Shown here piece after piece: positions 62,797 through 64,000 of a stretch of DNA of 64,000 nt. A model generated the notes under the pieces. That model was not told the origin of the DNA. It made no database searches and was given only the letters and a program-made list of their open reading frames with translations. The stretch comes from JANRIG01 sp033765235. Its GTDB lineage: Bacteria > Bacteroidota > Bacteroidia > Cytophagales > UBA9547. The DNA lies in contig JANRIG010000014.1 of assembly GCA_033765235.1 (NCBI GenBank), positions 13,258 through 77,257 on the forward strand, in the 5' to 3' direction. The position numbers and the translations under genes were made by a program. The stretch's first letter is position 1, and every line of letters starts with the position of its first letter.

Positions 62797-64000
62797 TTAT
62801 TGAGTTTCTATTACAAAATATTGATATTGATGAAGTGTTGATGCGGTAATTGTAGCACCTGTACCATAGTTAATTGTAAAAGTAGTTGTAGTAGATGAGG
62901 TATAAATTCTTTCTGTTTGTATAGTTTGCCCGGCAGTACCATTTAAAGGTGTTATGATTACAATTGGTGCCACTCCATATGCTCTGTTAAATGTGATAGT
63001 ACAACCAACACCTGCCACAGGTCCTGTTCCAGTTGTTAAATTAATTTTGCCGGCTATATCATTTGCATTTAACAGCGTACAAGTTGCTCCCGCACCTGCA
63101 CCTGCACCTGGTGCAGCTGTAGGTGCGGTAGGTTGCGAAACTTGTATATGGCCATCTCTGATGTGGAGCTTGCTGTTGGGGGTGCCAGTGGTGGTATTGA
63201 TATAAAATGATCTGTTGTTTGCTACTTTTGCAGCCGTATTCACAGGACCTGCTGAGCCATCAGTTACTACATTAAAAAGAATTCCTGTAGGCAAATCGCC
63301 CGGTCCACCTGCTTCATCTCTTCTTACTAAAATGCTAGCTTGTGGGGTATTGGTATGAGCATCTAAAAAATCTATACCGGATATCACACCATTGAGTGCT
63401 GTTACTTCTGCCAGTGCTTGTAGTTTTATATTTGCACCTCCTGTAGCAGCCAAGTGCAGTGTAGTATTGGTTCCGGGCACAGTACCTATACCTACACCGC
63501 CACCACCAAAAAAGGCTGCGTATTTATTGGTGGCTGTGCCCGCCACAGTTACAAATAAGCCATAGTTGGTAGTACCCGAGCTATTTGACTCAAAATATCC
63601 TCCATAGTTATTTGTACCTCCGGTGTTTGACACTATACCTGTCACTCCATAGTTGGCCAGCGTAGATCCATATGCCCTACCATATATTCCATAGTTACTA
63701 CCCCCATGTGCAGACACTGTTTCGCCCCATACTCCTGTGAGTGCACTGGTAGTGCCACCTGTATAAGCAGCTTCGCCATACACGCCTGTGGCATAGTTGG
63801 CAAAGTTTGCAGCAGTAGCTTTGGCATAAGCACCGTATATCACTGCAGTGCCTGAAGCAGCATTGCCCGTTACATCTATATTAATACCTGTGTTGCCTCC
63901 CGATGTGGCACTGCTGGTGAATGTAATCCATGCAGGAGCATAGTTGGGTATGCCATTGCTCTCTACTACATGCATTTTGTACGAAGGGCTAATTATGCCT
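62797..64000 (-). CDS. Repeat-rich surface or tail-fibre-like protein, 5' end missing
   Basis: The frame is open through the right edge, with no stop upstream of the methionine at 63975, so the start lies outside the window. The visible 400 or so residues are rich in Gly, Ala, Thr and Asn. They repeat short patterns such as 'GVYGEAAYTGGTT', 'GVWGETVSAHGGSNYGIYGRAYG' (in part) and 'NYGGYFESNSSGTTNYGLFV', typical of beta-helical or tail-fibre-like surface proteins. A linker 'PTAAPGAGAGAGATC' precedes a C-terminal beta domain ('GKINLTTGTGP', 'GVAPIVIITPLNGTAGQ'). There is no S74 autoprotease motif and no T9SS sorting domain at the end. The role is not known. Confidence 0.65.
   Translation of the reverse strand, partial: GIISPSYKMHVVESNGIPNYAPAWITFTSSATSGGNTGINIDVTGNAASGTAVIYGAYAKATAANFANYATGVYGEAAYTGGTTSALTGVWGETVSAHGGSNYGIYGRAYGSTLANYGVTGIVSNTGGTNNYGGYFESNSSGTTNYGLFVTVAGTATNKYAAFFGGGGVGIGTVPGTNTTLHLAATGGANIKLQALAEVTALNGVISGIDFLDAHTNTPQASILVRRDEAGGPGDLPTGILFNVVTDGSAGPVNTAAKVANNRSFYINTTTGTPNSKLHIRDGHIQVSQPTAPTAAPGAGAGAGATCTLLNANDIAGKINLTTGTGPVAGVGCTITFNRAYGVAPIVIITPLNGTAGQTIQTERIYTSSTTTTFTINYGTGATITASTLHQYQYFVIETQ

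Noticed and set aside
62797..64000. Prophage at the right edge
   Set aside because: Only a tail-fibre-like style is visible. No integrase, terminase, capsid or att-like repeat is present in the window, so I do not call a prophage.
1..64000. tRNA, rRNA or other standard RNA genes
   Set aside because: No cloverleaf-like or rRNA core sequence was recognised in any gap between genes.

Overview
The window reads as a chromosomal segment of a low-GC, probably gliding Bacteroidota bacterium. I cannot name the genus. The phylum call rests on these features: type IX secretion sorting domains of both kinds (1-888 and 32061-33407 carry the 'type A' form, 3368-18595 the 'type B' or gliding-associated form); two PorP/SprF-family proteins; a GldJ lipoprotein; a TonB-dependent receptor paired with a DUF4249 lipoprotein; a fused E1 alpha/beta 2-oxoacid dehydrogenase; DUF2723; and several promoters of the Bacteroidota type (TTG, about 18-20 bases, TAnnTTTG).

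Layout. 1-888 is the 3' end of a secreted protein. 967-3174 (minus) holds two PorP/SprF paralogues, divergent from a 5075-residue surface adhesin (3368-18595) built from about 37 modules of roughly 100 residues. 18596-18943 is non-coding and holds three copies of one hairpin, two of them inside a perfect 51-bp tandem repeat. 18944-20167 encodes a lipoprotein lipase/esterase. 20329-29603 (minus) is a compact chemotaxis operon in the order MCP, cheW, cheY, cheB, cheA, CheC-like, a membrane GAF-PAS-PAS protein, cheR. A LytTR response regulator diverges from it at 29945.

30682-44253 is mostly housekeeping: a thioredoxin-like protein, superoxide dismutase, an IPT-domain T9SS cargo, cobalamin-dependent methionine synthase, a DUF2723 glycosyltransferase-like membrane protein, a glutamine amidotransferase, an unrecognised two-gene secreted module (41190-43153) and uridine kinase. 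44254-53309 holds the fused E1 dehydrogenase, asparagine synthase, a probable acyltransferase remnant, dTDP-glucose 4,6-dehydratase, an unrecognised secreted protein, BamD and a fatty-acid desaturase. 53458-61975 holds the TonB receptor/DUF4249 pair, an RsbW-like ATPase overlapping ybeY, gldJ and mutS. The right edge (62180-64000, minus) carries a small Fn3-like protein and a 5'-truncated protein resembling tail-fibre or surface repeat proteins.

How it may fit together. The adhesin, the SprF-like proteins and GldJ are parts known from T9SS-driven gliding. No flagellar or pilus gene is present here, so the Che operon may steer gliding. That link is inference. No rRNA, tRNA, CRISPR array, insertion sequence or integrase was recognised. 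The most unusual items are the giant modular adhesin, the receptor layout of the chemotaxis operon, the DUF2723 gene near an IPT-domain protein, and the unrecognised pair at 41190-43153.
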